Assembly (NCBI GenBank): GCA_030697555.1
Contig: JAUYPV010000074.1
Span: 1-64,000, forward strand
DNA: 64,000 nucleotides
Direction of reading: 5' to 3'
DNA from: Hyphomonadaceae bacterium
Lineage (GTDB): Bacteria > Pseudomonadota > Alphaproteobacteria > Caulobacterales > Hyphomonadaceae
The position numbers and the translations under genes are program-made. This document shows, piece after piece, positions 41,306-49,933 of the stretch. Below the pieces are notes generated by a model. The model was not told the DNA's origin and did no database searches. It saw only the letters and a program-made list of their open reading frames with translations. Within the stretch, counting starts at the first letter, position 1. Each line of letters begins with the position of its first letter.

Positions 41306-44275
41306 CTAGAAAGTGTACCCCGCGCGGATGAAGAACGTCCGTCCGCGGAGGTCGTACTGGGTCGCCGCGAGAGCGTAGTTCTGCAGCCGCTGGCCGCCGT
41401 TGAGGGAGATCACCGGCGGTTGGGCGTCGAAGATGTTGGACACGCCGCCCGTCACCGTGAGGTTGTCGCCCTGCCAGCGGACGGAGACGTCGTGCGACAG
41501 CCACTCGTCGGTGCTGTTGATGATGCGGCCCGTACGGCCGAAATAGGCCAGCGTGTCGGGGAAGAAGACTTCGTTGTCCGTCTCGCCGATATAGTCGACG
41601 AACCAGGAATAGGTGTAGTCGCCCCGACGCAACTGGACGGTCGCATCGCCTACCCATTCAGGATCGCCGATCGTGCCGTTGAAGTCGTTCGTGGCGAAGC
41701 CCGAGGAGAGGTTCGGGTCGAACAGGTTGAGCACGTCCTCGAGCGTCCTGGTCGCCGACAGGTCGACGGACAGGTCACCGAAGTCGAACTCGTGCTCGTA
41801 CCGAACCGTGATGTCGACCCCGCGCGTCGATTGGCTGTTCACGTTGATGTAGCTGTCGTTGACCGTCGCGATGTGGAACGCGCTGGTCGGCGCGTTGCCA
41901 GGGTTTCGCGTGAACAGGTTGCAGAACTCGTTCGGGAACACCGGAGCGCCGTAACAGCCGCCGAGGATGGCGCCTGGCCCGAGCTGGGCGACCTGATCGT
42001 CGACGGTGATGTCGAAATAATCGATCGCCACGCTTAGGTCGAGGAAGGACGGCGTCCAGATCACGCCGAGCGTCTTCGCCTCGGATGTTTCCGCTTCCAG
42101 AATGCCGGCCCCGCCGCCCGAGACGATGAGCGCCGAGTCGCCGCCAAGGCCGTTGTAGTTGGAGGGAATGCCGACCGCCGCACAGTTGGCCTGGATGTTT
42201 GGGTTGGAAGAGTTGCCCCAGTCGATGCAGGGATCGATCAGCGTCTGGTCCTGGAAGCCGGTCAGGTTTCCCAGAAACAGCTCGTAGAGTGCGGGTGCGC
42301 GATAGGACGTGCCGGTCGTGCCGCGAATGCGGACACTGGGAATGACCTGCCAGTTGAGGCCGGCCTTCCATACGCTATCCGAGCCGTAGCTATCGTATTC
42401 AAATGCACGGGCGGAGCCATCGAGAGTGAGTTCCTCGAAGAACGGCTGGCCCTTCAGGAGCGGAATGTTCACCTCGGCGAACACTTCGGACACCGTATCC
42501 TCGCCGCGCGTGATCTTCGCCGAGCTGGTGTTCCAGAACTCGTCGTTCTGTTCGCGGATGTCGGGCGTGTCGTCGATCTCGAAGTTGCGCCACTCGGCGC
42601 CGACGGCGAGGCCGACCGGGCCGGCCGGCAGTTCGAACAGGTCGCCCGCAAGGACGCCCTGCACGATCGTCTGCTCGTAGGTCGTTGTGCCCACCGGGTA
42701 CGCGCTCAGCAGATCGTAGACCGCCTGGGAATAGTTGCCCGACAGGAAGGCGGGATCGAACGGGTTGTATTCCGGACCGTGATAGAGCCCGTCCGACGGG
42801 CTGACGTAGCGCCAGTCGCCGGCCTTTTCCTTCGTGATTTCGTTGCCGGTGTATTCGGCGTCGGACAGCGAATAGGAAGCGTTCAGCGACCACGTCCACC
42901 CGGGCAGGAGGAAGTCTCCCTTCAGGCCGGAGTTCGCGTAGTAATAATCCACCGTCGCCTGCTGGTCCGCCGGCCAGATCGTGATCGGTTGGGTGAGCTG
43001 CAGCGGACCAAAAGGCGATGCGACGGCGGTGAATCCGTTCGCCGTAAATGGACCTGGGACGTTGTAGCCGTTGGCGCTGGCGATCTGAGGGAAGAACTGG
43101 CGCCAGGCTTTGTGTTCGAATTCGCGGCGCGTGAGCAGCACTTCGGTCGACCAGTCCACTCCGCCGAAGAGCGTGAAGTCGGCCTTGCCGTAGAGGCTGG
43201 TGCGCTCGAGCGCCGAGATGGCGTAGCCCTCGCCGAACTTCGGCGAGTTGAGAACGTCCTCGTAGTACGCGAAGCCGGTGGGCGAGTTCAGGAAAGTCCG
43301 GTTCGCTCTCGGCCGATAGCCCGCAATGGGGCCGACCGTGACGCCGTTGGGCGAGGGCACGTAACGCTGGCCGCCGAACGCGTCGATGACCGTGTTGTGA
43401 TAAATGTTGGTGCAGTCCCCGAGAGACGTTCCACGCAGAATCGAGAAGTCGCGGCGATCAATGCGCTGGCCAGTCGTGGCGTCGTAGGTGAGGTCGTTGG
43501 AGCAGGCGAGGTTCTTGCGGTCCTTCCATTTGAGGGGATCGCGGTCTTCGTATTCGGCCGCCAGCATGATGTTGCCGCCGAAGAGGTCGAAGCCGATCGC
43601 GCCGTTGACCTGCAGCGTGTTGCCGCCGCCGTCTTCAGTGGCGTTGTACTGGATGTTGAGCTCCGGCTTGTCGACCGAGGTGCGGGTGATGATGTTCACG
43701 ACACCGGCGACGGCGTCCGAGCCGTAGATCGACGAGGCGCCGTCCTTCAGGATCTCTGCGCGTGCGATGATCGAGTCGGGAATGACGTTGAGGTCGAAGG
43801 CGCCGACCTGGCCGCGGGCGCCGGCAGGGCCCGGGCGCTGGCCGTTGAGCAGCACGAGCGAGCGCTGGGCGCCGAGGCCGCGCAGCGAGACCGAGTTGAT
43901 GCCGGGGCCGCCCTCGATGACGAAGTTGCCGAAGGTGTTGTTGAACTGCACCGAGCCTTGGGCGATCGACGAGCCCTGCAGGATCTCCGCGGTGTCGACC
44001 AGGCCTTCGAGCGTGGCGGCTTCCGCCGTGATCACCTGGATCGGCGCGGTCGAGGTGAAGGTGTCGCGCGGGATGCGCGAACCGGTGATGACTACCCGTT
44101 CGCCTTCCTCCTGATCATTCTGTTCGGCAGGCTGGACGGTATCGACCGCGGGTGGCGGGGTCTGCGGGGGATTTTGGGGGGCGTTCTGGGCGAAGGCTGG
44201 CGCGCAGCTAGTTGCGAGTAGCGCGCCTATTGCCGCGGACCGGCGGAGCCGGACGGCCAGGGAACCGCTTTGCAT
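41306..44275 (-). CDS. TonB-dependent receptor (paralog A)
   Basis: A 989-residue outer-membrane receptor. The signal peptide is MQSGSLAVRLRRSAAIG with cleavage near APAFAQ. A Pro/Gln-rich linker (VDTVQPAEQ) precedes the TonB-box-like RVVITGSRI and the plug domain (SLRGLGAQRSLVLLNGQR; GSDAVAGVVNIITR). The beta-barrel ends in aromatic Phe (RAGYTF). An excellent GGAGAG site lies before ATG. It closely resembles the next receptor in signal peptide, linker and plug, indicating duplication. The ligand is unknown. Nearby genes (sulfotransferase, Cfa) do not define it. Confidence 0.95.
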   Translation of the reverse strand: MQSGSLAVRLRRSAAIGALLATSCAPAFAQNAPQNPPQTPPPAVDTVQPAEQNDQEEGERVVITGSRIPRDTFTSTAPIQVITAEAATLEGLVDTAEILQGSSIAQGSVQFNNTFGNFVIEGGPGINSVSLRGLGAQRSLVLLNGQRPGPAGARGQVGAFDLNVIPDSIIARAEILKDGASSIYGSDAVAGVVNIITRTSVDKPELNIQYNATEDGGGNTLQVNGAIGFDLFGGNIMLAAEYEDRDPLKWKDRKNLACSNDLTYDATTGQRIDRRDFSILRGTSLGDCTNIYHNTVIDAFGGQRYVPSPNGVTVGPIAGYRPRANRTFLNSPTGFAYYEDVLNSPKFGEGYAISALERTSLYGKADFTLFGGVDWSTEVLLTRREFEHKAWRQFFPQIASANGYNVPGPFTANGFTAVASPFGPLQLTQPITIWPADQQATVDYYYANSGLKGDFLLPGWTWSLNASYSLSDAEYTGNEITKEKAGDWRYVSPSDGLYHGPEYNPFDPAFLSGNYSQAVYDLLSAYPVGTTTYEQTIVQGVLAGDLFELPAGPVGLAVGAEWRNFEIDDTPDIREQNDEFWNTSSAKITRGEDTVSEVFAEVNIPLLKGQPFFEELTLDGSARAFEYDSYGSDSVWKAGLNWQVIPSVRIRGTTGTSYRAPALYELFLGNLTGFQDQTLIDPCIDWGNSSNPNIQANCAAVGIPSNYNGLGGDSALIVSGGGAGILEAETSEAKTLGVIWTPSFLDLSVAIDYFDITVDDQVAQLGPGAILGGCYGAPVFPNEFCNLFTRNPGNAPTSAFHIATVNDSYINVNSQSTRGVDITVRYEHEFDFGDLSVDLSATRTLEDVLNLFDPNLSSGFATNDFNGTIGDPEWVGDATVQLRRGDYTYSWFVDYIGETDNEVFFPDTLAYFGRTGRIINSTDEWLSHDVSVRWQGDNLTVTGGVSNIFDAQPPVISLNGGQRLQNYALAATQYDLRGRTFFIRAGYTF

Positions 44276-44504
44276 TGGGTCTCTCCAGGAGAATGTGCAT
44301 GTGGATTGACCCCTTGCTGCTCATTCGCCCCGGGATAGACGCCGAATGCCATCAGCGCCGCCGTGGTGGGACGTAGATTCCTGAATATTCAACAATCGGA
44401 CGAAGTCCAACCTCCTTTTTTCGATTTTCGATAAGATGTGACCTGCGGGTCACGGCTGCCGCGCAATCCGGCGCCGCGAGTCCGGGAAAGCTCCAAGCGC
44501 AGCA

Positions 44505-44538
44505 AACAAAGGGCGGCGGATCGCTCCGCCGCCCTTCA
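44505..44538 (-). terminator. Terminator after second TonB receptor of the pair
   Basis: A 10-bp perfect stem (GGGCGGCGGA / TCCGCCGCCC) with a TCGC loop is followed on minus by TTTGTTTGCT. Its core is identical to the hairpin at 41256-41277. The rest of the 283-bp spacer to the next gene holds the upstream region of paralog A; no gene is seen. Confidence 0.85.
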
Positions 44539-44558
44539 ACTATGTTTCTCGGACAGTC

Positions 44559-47500
44559 TTAGAACGTCTTGGCGACATTCAGGAACACGGTGCGTCCGAA
44601 GAAGTCGTAGTTCGACACCACCGGCACGTTGCCGATCGTCGAGTTGAACTCACCGCTGAGTTCGGTCACGAACGGCGGCTTCTCGTCGAGCACGTTTGAG
44701 ACGCCGAGACGGACGGTAAGGCCCTCGTCGGGCTCAACCGCGACCGAGATGTTGTGGTAGACGAACGAGTCCGTTCCCAGCACATAGCGAACCGGCTGAA
44801 GCTGATAGGTCTGCGGCTGCGTGCCGAACCTTTCCGCGTTCGAGGTCTCGCCGACATAGCGCGCGCTGTAGAAGAACTCGAACGGACCGGTCTCAAGCGT
44901 GGCGTCGAAATTGCCCACCCATTCCGGATCGCCGATGAGGCCGTTGTTGTCCAGCGGATCACTGCTCGGCAGCAACTTCACCTCGTCTTCAAGCTGGTAA
45001 GCAGCTTGGCCACGGAGGGTCAGCTCGCCGAATCCGAACTTGTGTTTGTAGATCGCGTCGAGGTCGATGCCGCGGTTCTGTTGGGTCGAGATGTTTAGGT
45101 AGTTGTCCGTCACTTCCTCGACCAGGAACTGCGTGGCTGATCCGCCGGGGCTGCGCGTGAACAGATTGCAGAGCGGCTCACTTGCGAAATTCAGCGAGTC
45201 GTAACAGCCAAACATGATGTTCGTTGCGCCCAGCAGCGTGACCTCGTTCTCGACTTCGATATCGAAATAGTCGATCGATACAGACAGATCGATGAACTCG
45301 GGCGACCAGATGAAACCGAAGCTTTTCGATGTGGATGTCTCCGCATCGAGCGTGCCGAAGCCGCCCGATGTGATGGTCGTTGCGTCATCGCCCGAGCCGT
45401 TGTGGTTGTTGGGGATGCCGTCTGCGGCGCAGTTGTCGGCGATCCGCTGGCTGATGCCGCCGCTCGCAAGGTTGGCGCCCCAATTGATGCAGGGGTCGAT
45501 AACCCGCTGGCCGACGAAGGCCGTCTGTGCCTGCAGGAACAGTTCGAACAGGGCGGGCGAGCGGAACGATGTTCCCTGCGATGCGCGAACGCGGAAGGTT
45601 GGCGTAACCGCCCAGTTCAGGCCGACCTTGTAGGTCGACTCCGCGCCGTAGGAGTCGACGTCGTTGTAACGGCCGGAAGCCGTTAAAGTCAGTTCTTCGA
45701 CGAACGGAAGGCCCTTGAACAGCGGCACGCCAACCTCAGTGTAGACTGCGGTTGTCGTGTCTTCGCCGCGCGTGATCTGCGCGCTGGAGCTGCCCCACGC
45801 CTGTCCGTCTTGGACTTCCTGGGCGGGCACGTCGTCGATCGAGTCTTCCTGATAGAGGGCCCCGAACACCACGCCGATCGGTCCGGCCGGAAGCTGGAAC
45901 AGGTCGCCGGTGACGTAACCTTCGAGCGAGGTCTGTTCGTAGACCGTGTTGCCCGTGACAGTGCCGAACAGGAAGGCTTCCTGTTGCGGCGTGAAAACGC
46001 CGTTCAGGAAGTTCGGGTCGTACCACGGAATGTCCACGCACGGCGCGCCGCGATAGACGGTGACTTCGCCAGCGCAGAGATCGTTGCGGAATTCCTCGGC
46101 GCTGATCGCATCATCCCAGACGATGTCGGACTTGTAGTCGCCATCCGAGCGCGAGAACTGGGCGGAGACGTCCCATGTCCAGGTATTGAAGGGCAGGTCG
46201 CCACGCGCGCCGCCGACGAAGCGCATATAGTCGACGGTGATCGTGTCGTTGGCGTGGTCCGTGATCGACAGCGGGCTGAGGCCGATATTGACGCCCGTAA
46301 AGCCGGCGGCGATTGCCTGCTGGTCGCCGACGAAGCCTCCGGCGCCGTCCTCTGCGACATACTGATAGGTCCAGAACTGGCGGTATCCGTACGATCTGGT
46401 CGTGCGGCGGTTGAGGAGCGCCTCGCCGTAAAGCTTCATGCCGTCGTTGATGTCGTATTCGCCGCTGCCCATGATGGTCATGCGCTCGACTTCAGGCGAG
46501 AGCGACACGAGGTCCTGATACGGGTGCTTGTAGTCGATCAGCGCTTCGGAGATCCTCGCCGAGGGTTGATAGAATGGATCCGGCGTGGCGGTGGGGCGGT
46601 TCAGTTCGCCATAGCCGACGGGGAACCAGTTGGCGCCAAAGGTCGCCGGGTTCGTGGTCGGGCCGAAGCCGGGCAGGTATTGCTGCAGCTTGTTGCCGTA
46701 GTTGTACTGGATGAACTGCGGCCGCGCCTGCCACGGGCGGGTGATCGCGCCGGGCTCCTCATAGTCGTAGTACCAGATCTGGCCCCAGGGCAGGTCACCG
46801 CTACAGATGTAGCTGCCGGTGCGCGGATCGACGAGATCGGCGCGCGAGCCATCGGCGCGGAACACGTAAGGCTGCGAGCAGGAGAAGAAGTCACGATCGC
46901 CACGGCGGAGGGCTTCCTGCTTGAAGTAGTCGGCAGTGACGCGCACGCGCAGGTTCTCGCCGAACGTCTCGCCCCACGAGCCGTTGATGCGGAATTGCTC
47001 GCCGCCGCCGTCCAGCGGCGCGGAGCCGAAGATATCGATATCGGCGCCATCGCCTTTCTTGGTGATGATGTTGACGACGCCGGCCACGGCGTCCGAGCCG
47101 TAGATCGATGAGGCGCCATCCTTCAGGATCTCGACACGCTCGATGGCCGAGAGGGGGATGACGTTCAGGTCGAAGGCGCCGACGGCGCCGCGAGTGCCGG
47201 CCGGACCGGCGCGCCGGCCGTCGAGCAGCACGAGGGTGCGGTTGGCACCGAGGCCGCGTAGCGAGATCGATTCAGAGCCGATGCCGCCGTTCTGCACGAA
47301 GGCTGTCGAGGTGATCGCGGTGATCTGCGGCGAGCCGGCCGCAACCGTGGTCGACCTCAGGAGCGATGCGACGTCGGTGATGCCCTGAGACTCGGCTTCT
47401 TCCGCGGTGACGATGTCCATCGGCGCCGAGCTGGAAAACTGGTTGGCCAGGCGCGAACCGGTGATGACGACGCGGTCGCCTGTCTGCTCATCCTGCGGCT

Positions 47501-47633
47501 CGGCAGGCTGTACGGTATCGACCGTCTGCGTAGATGGCGTTTGCTGCGCATAGGCATGATAGCTGGTTGCGGCAAGCAAAGCGCCAATCGCCGCTGACCG
47601 GCAAAGCCGGGCGGCCAGAGTACCGGATTTCAT
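44559..47633 (-). CDS. TonB-dependent receptor (paralog B)
   Basis: A 1024-residue receptor. The start at 47633 has GGAGGG eight nt upstream; an in-frame ATG 63 nt earlier lacks this and would spoil the signal peptide (MKSGTLAARLCRSAAIGAL ... AYAQ). The plug shows SISLRGLGANRTLVLLDGRR and GSDAVAGVVNIITKK. The barrel ends in Phe (VFLNVAKTF). The VDTVQPAE linker is shared with paralog A. The perfect palindrome about 200 bp upstream may be its regulator site. No substrate can be inferred. Confidence 0.95.
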   Translation of the reverse strand: MKSGTLAARLCRSAAIGALLAATSYHAYAQQTPSTQTVDTVQPAEPQDEQTGDRVVITGSRLANQFSSSAPMDIVTAEEAESQGITDVASLLRSTTVAAGSPQITAITSTAFVQNGGIGSESISLRGLGANRTLVLLDGRRAGPAGTRGAVGAFDLNVIPLSAIERVEILKDGASSIYGSDAVAGVVNIITKKGDGADIDIFGSAPLDGGGEQFRINGSWGETFGENLRVRVTADYFKQEALRRGDRDFFSCSQPYVFRADGSRADLVDPRTGSYICSGDLPWGQIWYYDYEEPGAITRPWQARPQFIQYNYGNKLQQYLPGFGPTTNPATFGANWFPVGYGELNRPTATPDPFYQPSARISEALIDYKHPYQDLVSLSPEVERMTIMGSGEYDINDGMKLYGEALLNRRTTRSYGYRQFWTYQYVAEDGAGGFVGDQQAIAAGFTGVNIGLSPLSITDHANDTITVDYMRFVGGARGDLPFNTWTWDVSAQFSRSDGDYKSDIVWDDAISAEEFRNDLCAGEVTVYRGAPCVDIPWYDPNFLNGVFTPQQEAFLFGTVTGNTVYEQTSLEGYVTGDLFQLPAGPIGVVFGALYQEDSIDDVPAQEVQDGQAWGSSSAQITRGEDTTTAVYTEVGVPLFKGLPFVEELTLTASGRYNDVDSYGAESTYKVGLNWAVTPTFRVRASQGTSFRSPALFELFLQAQTAFVGQRVIDPCINWGANLASGGISQRIADNCAADGIPNNHNGSGDDATTITSGGFGTLDAETSTSKSFGFIWSPEFIDLSVSIDYFDIEVENEVTLLGATNIMFGCYDSLNFASEPLCNLFTRSPGGSATQFLVEEVTDNYLNISTQQNRGIDLDAIYKHKFGFGELTLRGQAAYQLEDEVKLLPSSDPLDNNGLIGDPEWVGNFDATLETGPFEFFYSARYVGETSNAERFGTQPQTYQLQPVRYVLGTDSFVYHNISVAVEPDEGLTVRLGVSNVLDEKPPFVTELSGEFNSTIGNVPVVSNYDFFGRTVFLNVAKTF

Positions 47634-47832
47634 GTAGTCGTCCCTCCACCGAAAGCTGACACCGACCGTCGCTTCCAGCTCACCGCGAAATGCCATTCAC
47701 GGAGGCGAGATGTGAGTACGACGGTCCAATGACGAACCAATTCCGCTCCGGCGGAGACGTCAACACAGGTTAGGGGTAATTCGCCTCGAATATTTTTCGA
47801 GTGGGCAGGAACCGGCCACAAAGCGAAGCGTA

Positions 47833-47852
47833 TTGGGCCAGATCTGGCCCAA
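47833..47852. promoter_or_regulatory. Perfect 20-bp palindrome upstream of TonB receptor B
   Basis: TTGGGCCAGATCTGGCCCAA reads identically on both strands. It lies 40 bp past the cfa stop and about 200 bp before the receptor start. It lacks a following T-tract, so an operator is more likely than a terminator. A second shorter inverted repeat, CTCGAA-N5-TTCGAG, is at 47785-47801. Confidence 0.5.
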
Positions 47853-47891
47853 ACGGGTCGAGACGACGGATTGCCTTGGCGGCAAGCCGGC

Positions 47892-49130
47892 TCACATCGG
47901 CTTGGTCAGCACGAACTGGCCGACGTCGATTCGACCGGTGCGGAAGCCCGCCTGGCAATACGCCAGATAGTAGAGCCAGAGGCGGCGGAAGCTTTCGTCG
48001 AACTTGCCGCCCCTGATCCGGTCCCAGCTCATTTCGAAGCGTTTCGCCCATTCCCCCAGGGTGCGGTCATAGGATTGACCGAACATCGCATCGACCTCGA
48101 AGCCGAGCCCGACGGCGTCGGCCTCTTCGCGCAGCCGGCGCTCGGAGGGCAGCATCCCGCCCGGGAAGATGTATCGCTGGATGAAGTCGGCGCGCCGGCG
48201 ATAGCCGTCGAAATATTTGTCCTGGATCGTGATGATCTGCAGGGCTGCGCGTCCGCCGGGTTTCAGGACCTCGGCAATCTTGCTGAAATAGCTGGGCCAA
48301 TAGGTCTCGCCCACCGCTTCGAACATTTCGATGGAAGCGACAGCGTCGAACTTTCCTTCGACATCGCGATAGTCGCGCATGACGATCTCGACCTGATCCG
48401 AAAGGCCAGCATCCGCGATGCGCCTGGTTGCGTAGGCGTGCTGCGCGTCCGAGATGGTGATCGAGGTGACCTTGGCGCCGTATTCCTTCGCCGCGACTTC
48501 CGCGAACCCGCCCCAGCCCGAGCCGATCTCGAGCACATGGTCTCCCGGCTTCAGCTTCAGGTTGCGGGCAATGGAGCGATACTTGGCAAGCTGCGCATCC
48601 TCGAGGCTCTGATCCTTCGAGGAGAAGATCGCCGACGAATACGTCATCGTCGGGTCGAGCCAGCTCGAATAGAAATCATTGCCGAGGTCGTAGTGCGCCA
48701 GGATGTTGCGCTTCGAGCCCTTTTTGGTGTTGGCGCGGAGCATATGGCCCAGCTTCGTGAAGAAGCGGGCGATCGCGCCCCCGATGGCGAGCTGGCCTGC
48801 GTCTTCCCAGTTGTCGTTGAAGTACTGCAGCACGGCGGCGAGATCCGGCGTGTCGAACTTCTGGTCCATGAAGGACTCGGCAAAGCCGATGTCGCCCTTT
48901 GACAGGACCGGCCGGGTGAAAGCCAGGTCACGTGCAATGATTTCGCCATGCGGACCAGGTTCGGTTCCCTGGAACCGCAGCGTTCGTCCGTCAGGCAAGG
49001 TGATATCGAGACGGCCCTTCTTGAGCCTTGAGATAAGCAGGGCTGCGATGCGCAGGCTCGCAGGCATCCTGTCCAGCTTGTGGAGGTCGGTTGAGCCTAC
49101 CTCCTGGACCATTCTGTCCAGACGGGTCAT
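47892..49130 (-). CDS. cfa: Cyclopropane-fatty-acyl-phospholipid synthase family methyltransferase
   Basis: SAM-dependent enzyme that methylates double bonds of membrane lipid acyl chains, 412 residues. SAM binding motif is HVLEIGSGWGGFAEVAAKEY (about 195). The family block LAHYDLGNDFYSSWLDPTMTYSSAIF and the bicarbonate/substrate region QIITIQDKYFDGYR are present. The N-terminal ~100 residues form the usual lipid-binding part. It is the last gene of the FAD oxidoreductase-DUF1365-cfa operon and overlaps the DUF1365 stop by four nt. The exact product (cyclopropane, methyl-branched or other) is not known. Confidence 0.93.
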   Translation of the reverse strand: MTRLDRMVQEVGSTDLHKLDRMPASLRIAALLISRLKKGRLDITLPDGRTLRFQGTEPGPHGEIIARDLAFTRPVLSKGDIGFAESFMDQKFDTPDLAAVLQYFNDNWEDAGQLAIGGAIARFFTKLGHMLRANTKKGSKRNILAHYDLGNDFYSSWLDPTMTYSSAIFSSKDQSLEDAQLAKYRSIARNLKLKPGDHVLEIGSGWGGFAEVAAKEYGAKVTSITISDAQHAYATRRIADAGLSDQVEIVMRDYRDVEGKFDAVASIEMFEAVGETYWPSYFSKIAEVLKPGGRAALQIITIQDKYFDGYRRRADFIQRYIFPGGMLPSERRLREEADAVGLGFEVDAMFGQSYDRTLGEWAKRFEMSWDRIRGGKFDESFRRLWLYYLAYCQAGFRTGRIDVGQFVLTKPM

Positions 49131-49933
49131 GCACGTTTCCTCAGATCTTCTCGCGCGGCCGGATTTTCTTCCGGTCTGGCGAGGGTCGAACGCCTCGTCC
49201 GCCGTTGAGGCTTAGCACGATACTGCGCCCCTTTCAGCCAGAGTCTCAAGGCCTGCCAGTGAATCGCGAGCATCACTCCAATCCCGGAGAACGGCATCCC
49301 GATCAGCCAGCGCAGGATCGCGCGGTCCGTTAATACATGAGGTTGGACGTTGAGGCTTGCAACGTGGCTGCGGCCGTCGGCGCTGAGGTTTTCAACGATC
49401 AGGGCCATGTTCTCCCCCGGCTGCCGCAAGGTGAAGCGATACTCTCCGGTCACATCGAAAAACGGGGAGACGTAGAACTCCTTGTACGCCTTCGCGCGCA
49501 CGTCGGTATTGAACGCGCTGACATAGGAATGGGTTTCACCGAAAGTGTTGTGAATCTCGTAGATAACGCCGCGCAACTCGCCCGCGGGGCTATAGCCGAA
49601 CCACAGCGATATCGGGGAGAACCCGTAGCCAAGCACGCGCGGGAAGGCGAACAGGCGGATCGCCCCCTTGTCCAGGTAGATGCCGGCTTCGGCGAAGCGA
49701 GCTTCAGCCCACAGGCGAAGCGGCACGGACGCCTGCCTTGCGCCATGGTCGGCCTGGCGGAAAGAAATGGCGGCGCGGCGATCGACTTTGAAGAGCGAGG
49801 CGAGGGCGCCGGCTTCATCGAGCCGATCGACGTCGACTTCGAGCATCGCAATGCGGTGCGTGAAGCTGCGGCGGAAAGGCGTGAGGCGCGTGTGGCTGGT
49901 ACGCCCCAGCCAGAGACATGCGGGCGCACTCAT
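49127..49933 (-). CDS. DUF1365 family protein
   Basis: A 268-residue protein of unknown biochemical function that is regularly found between an FAD-dependent oxidoreductase and a Cfa-type methyltransferase, so it probably acts on the same lipid substrate. Family features seen are FRRSFTHRIAMLEVDVDRL at the start, PRVLGYGFSPISLWFGYSP in the middle, and KEFYVSPFFDVTGEYRF after it. A hydrophobic stretch (LIGMPFSGIGVMLAIHW) lies near the C-terminus. The ATG at 49933 overlaps the upstream stop by four nt. Confidence 0.9.
   Translation of the reverse strand: MSAPACLWLGRTSHTRLTPFRRSFTHRIAMLEVDVDRLDEAGALASLFKVDRRAAISFRQADHGARQASVPLRLWAEARFAEAGIYLDKGAIRLFAFPRVLGYGFSPISLWFGYSPAGELRGVIYEIHNTFGETHSYVSAFNTDVRAKAYKEFYVSPFFDVTGEYRFTLRQPGENMALIVENLSADGRSHVASLNVQPHVLTDRAILRWLIGMPFSGIGVMLAIHWQALRLWLKGAQYRAKPQRRTRRSTLARPEENPAAREDLRKRA

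Noticed and set aside
42779-44221. 480-residue plus-strand frame opposite TonB receptor A
   Set aside because: Antisense shadow of the receptor plug and barrel.
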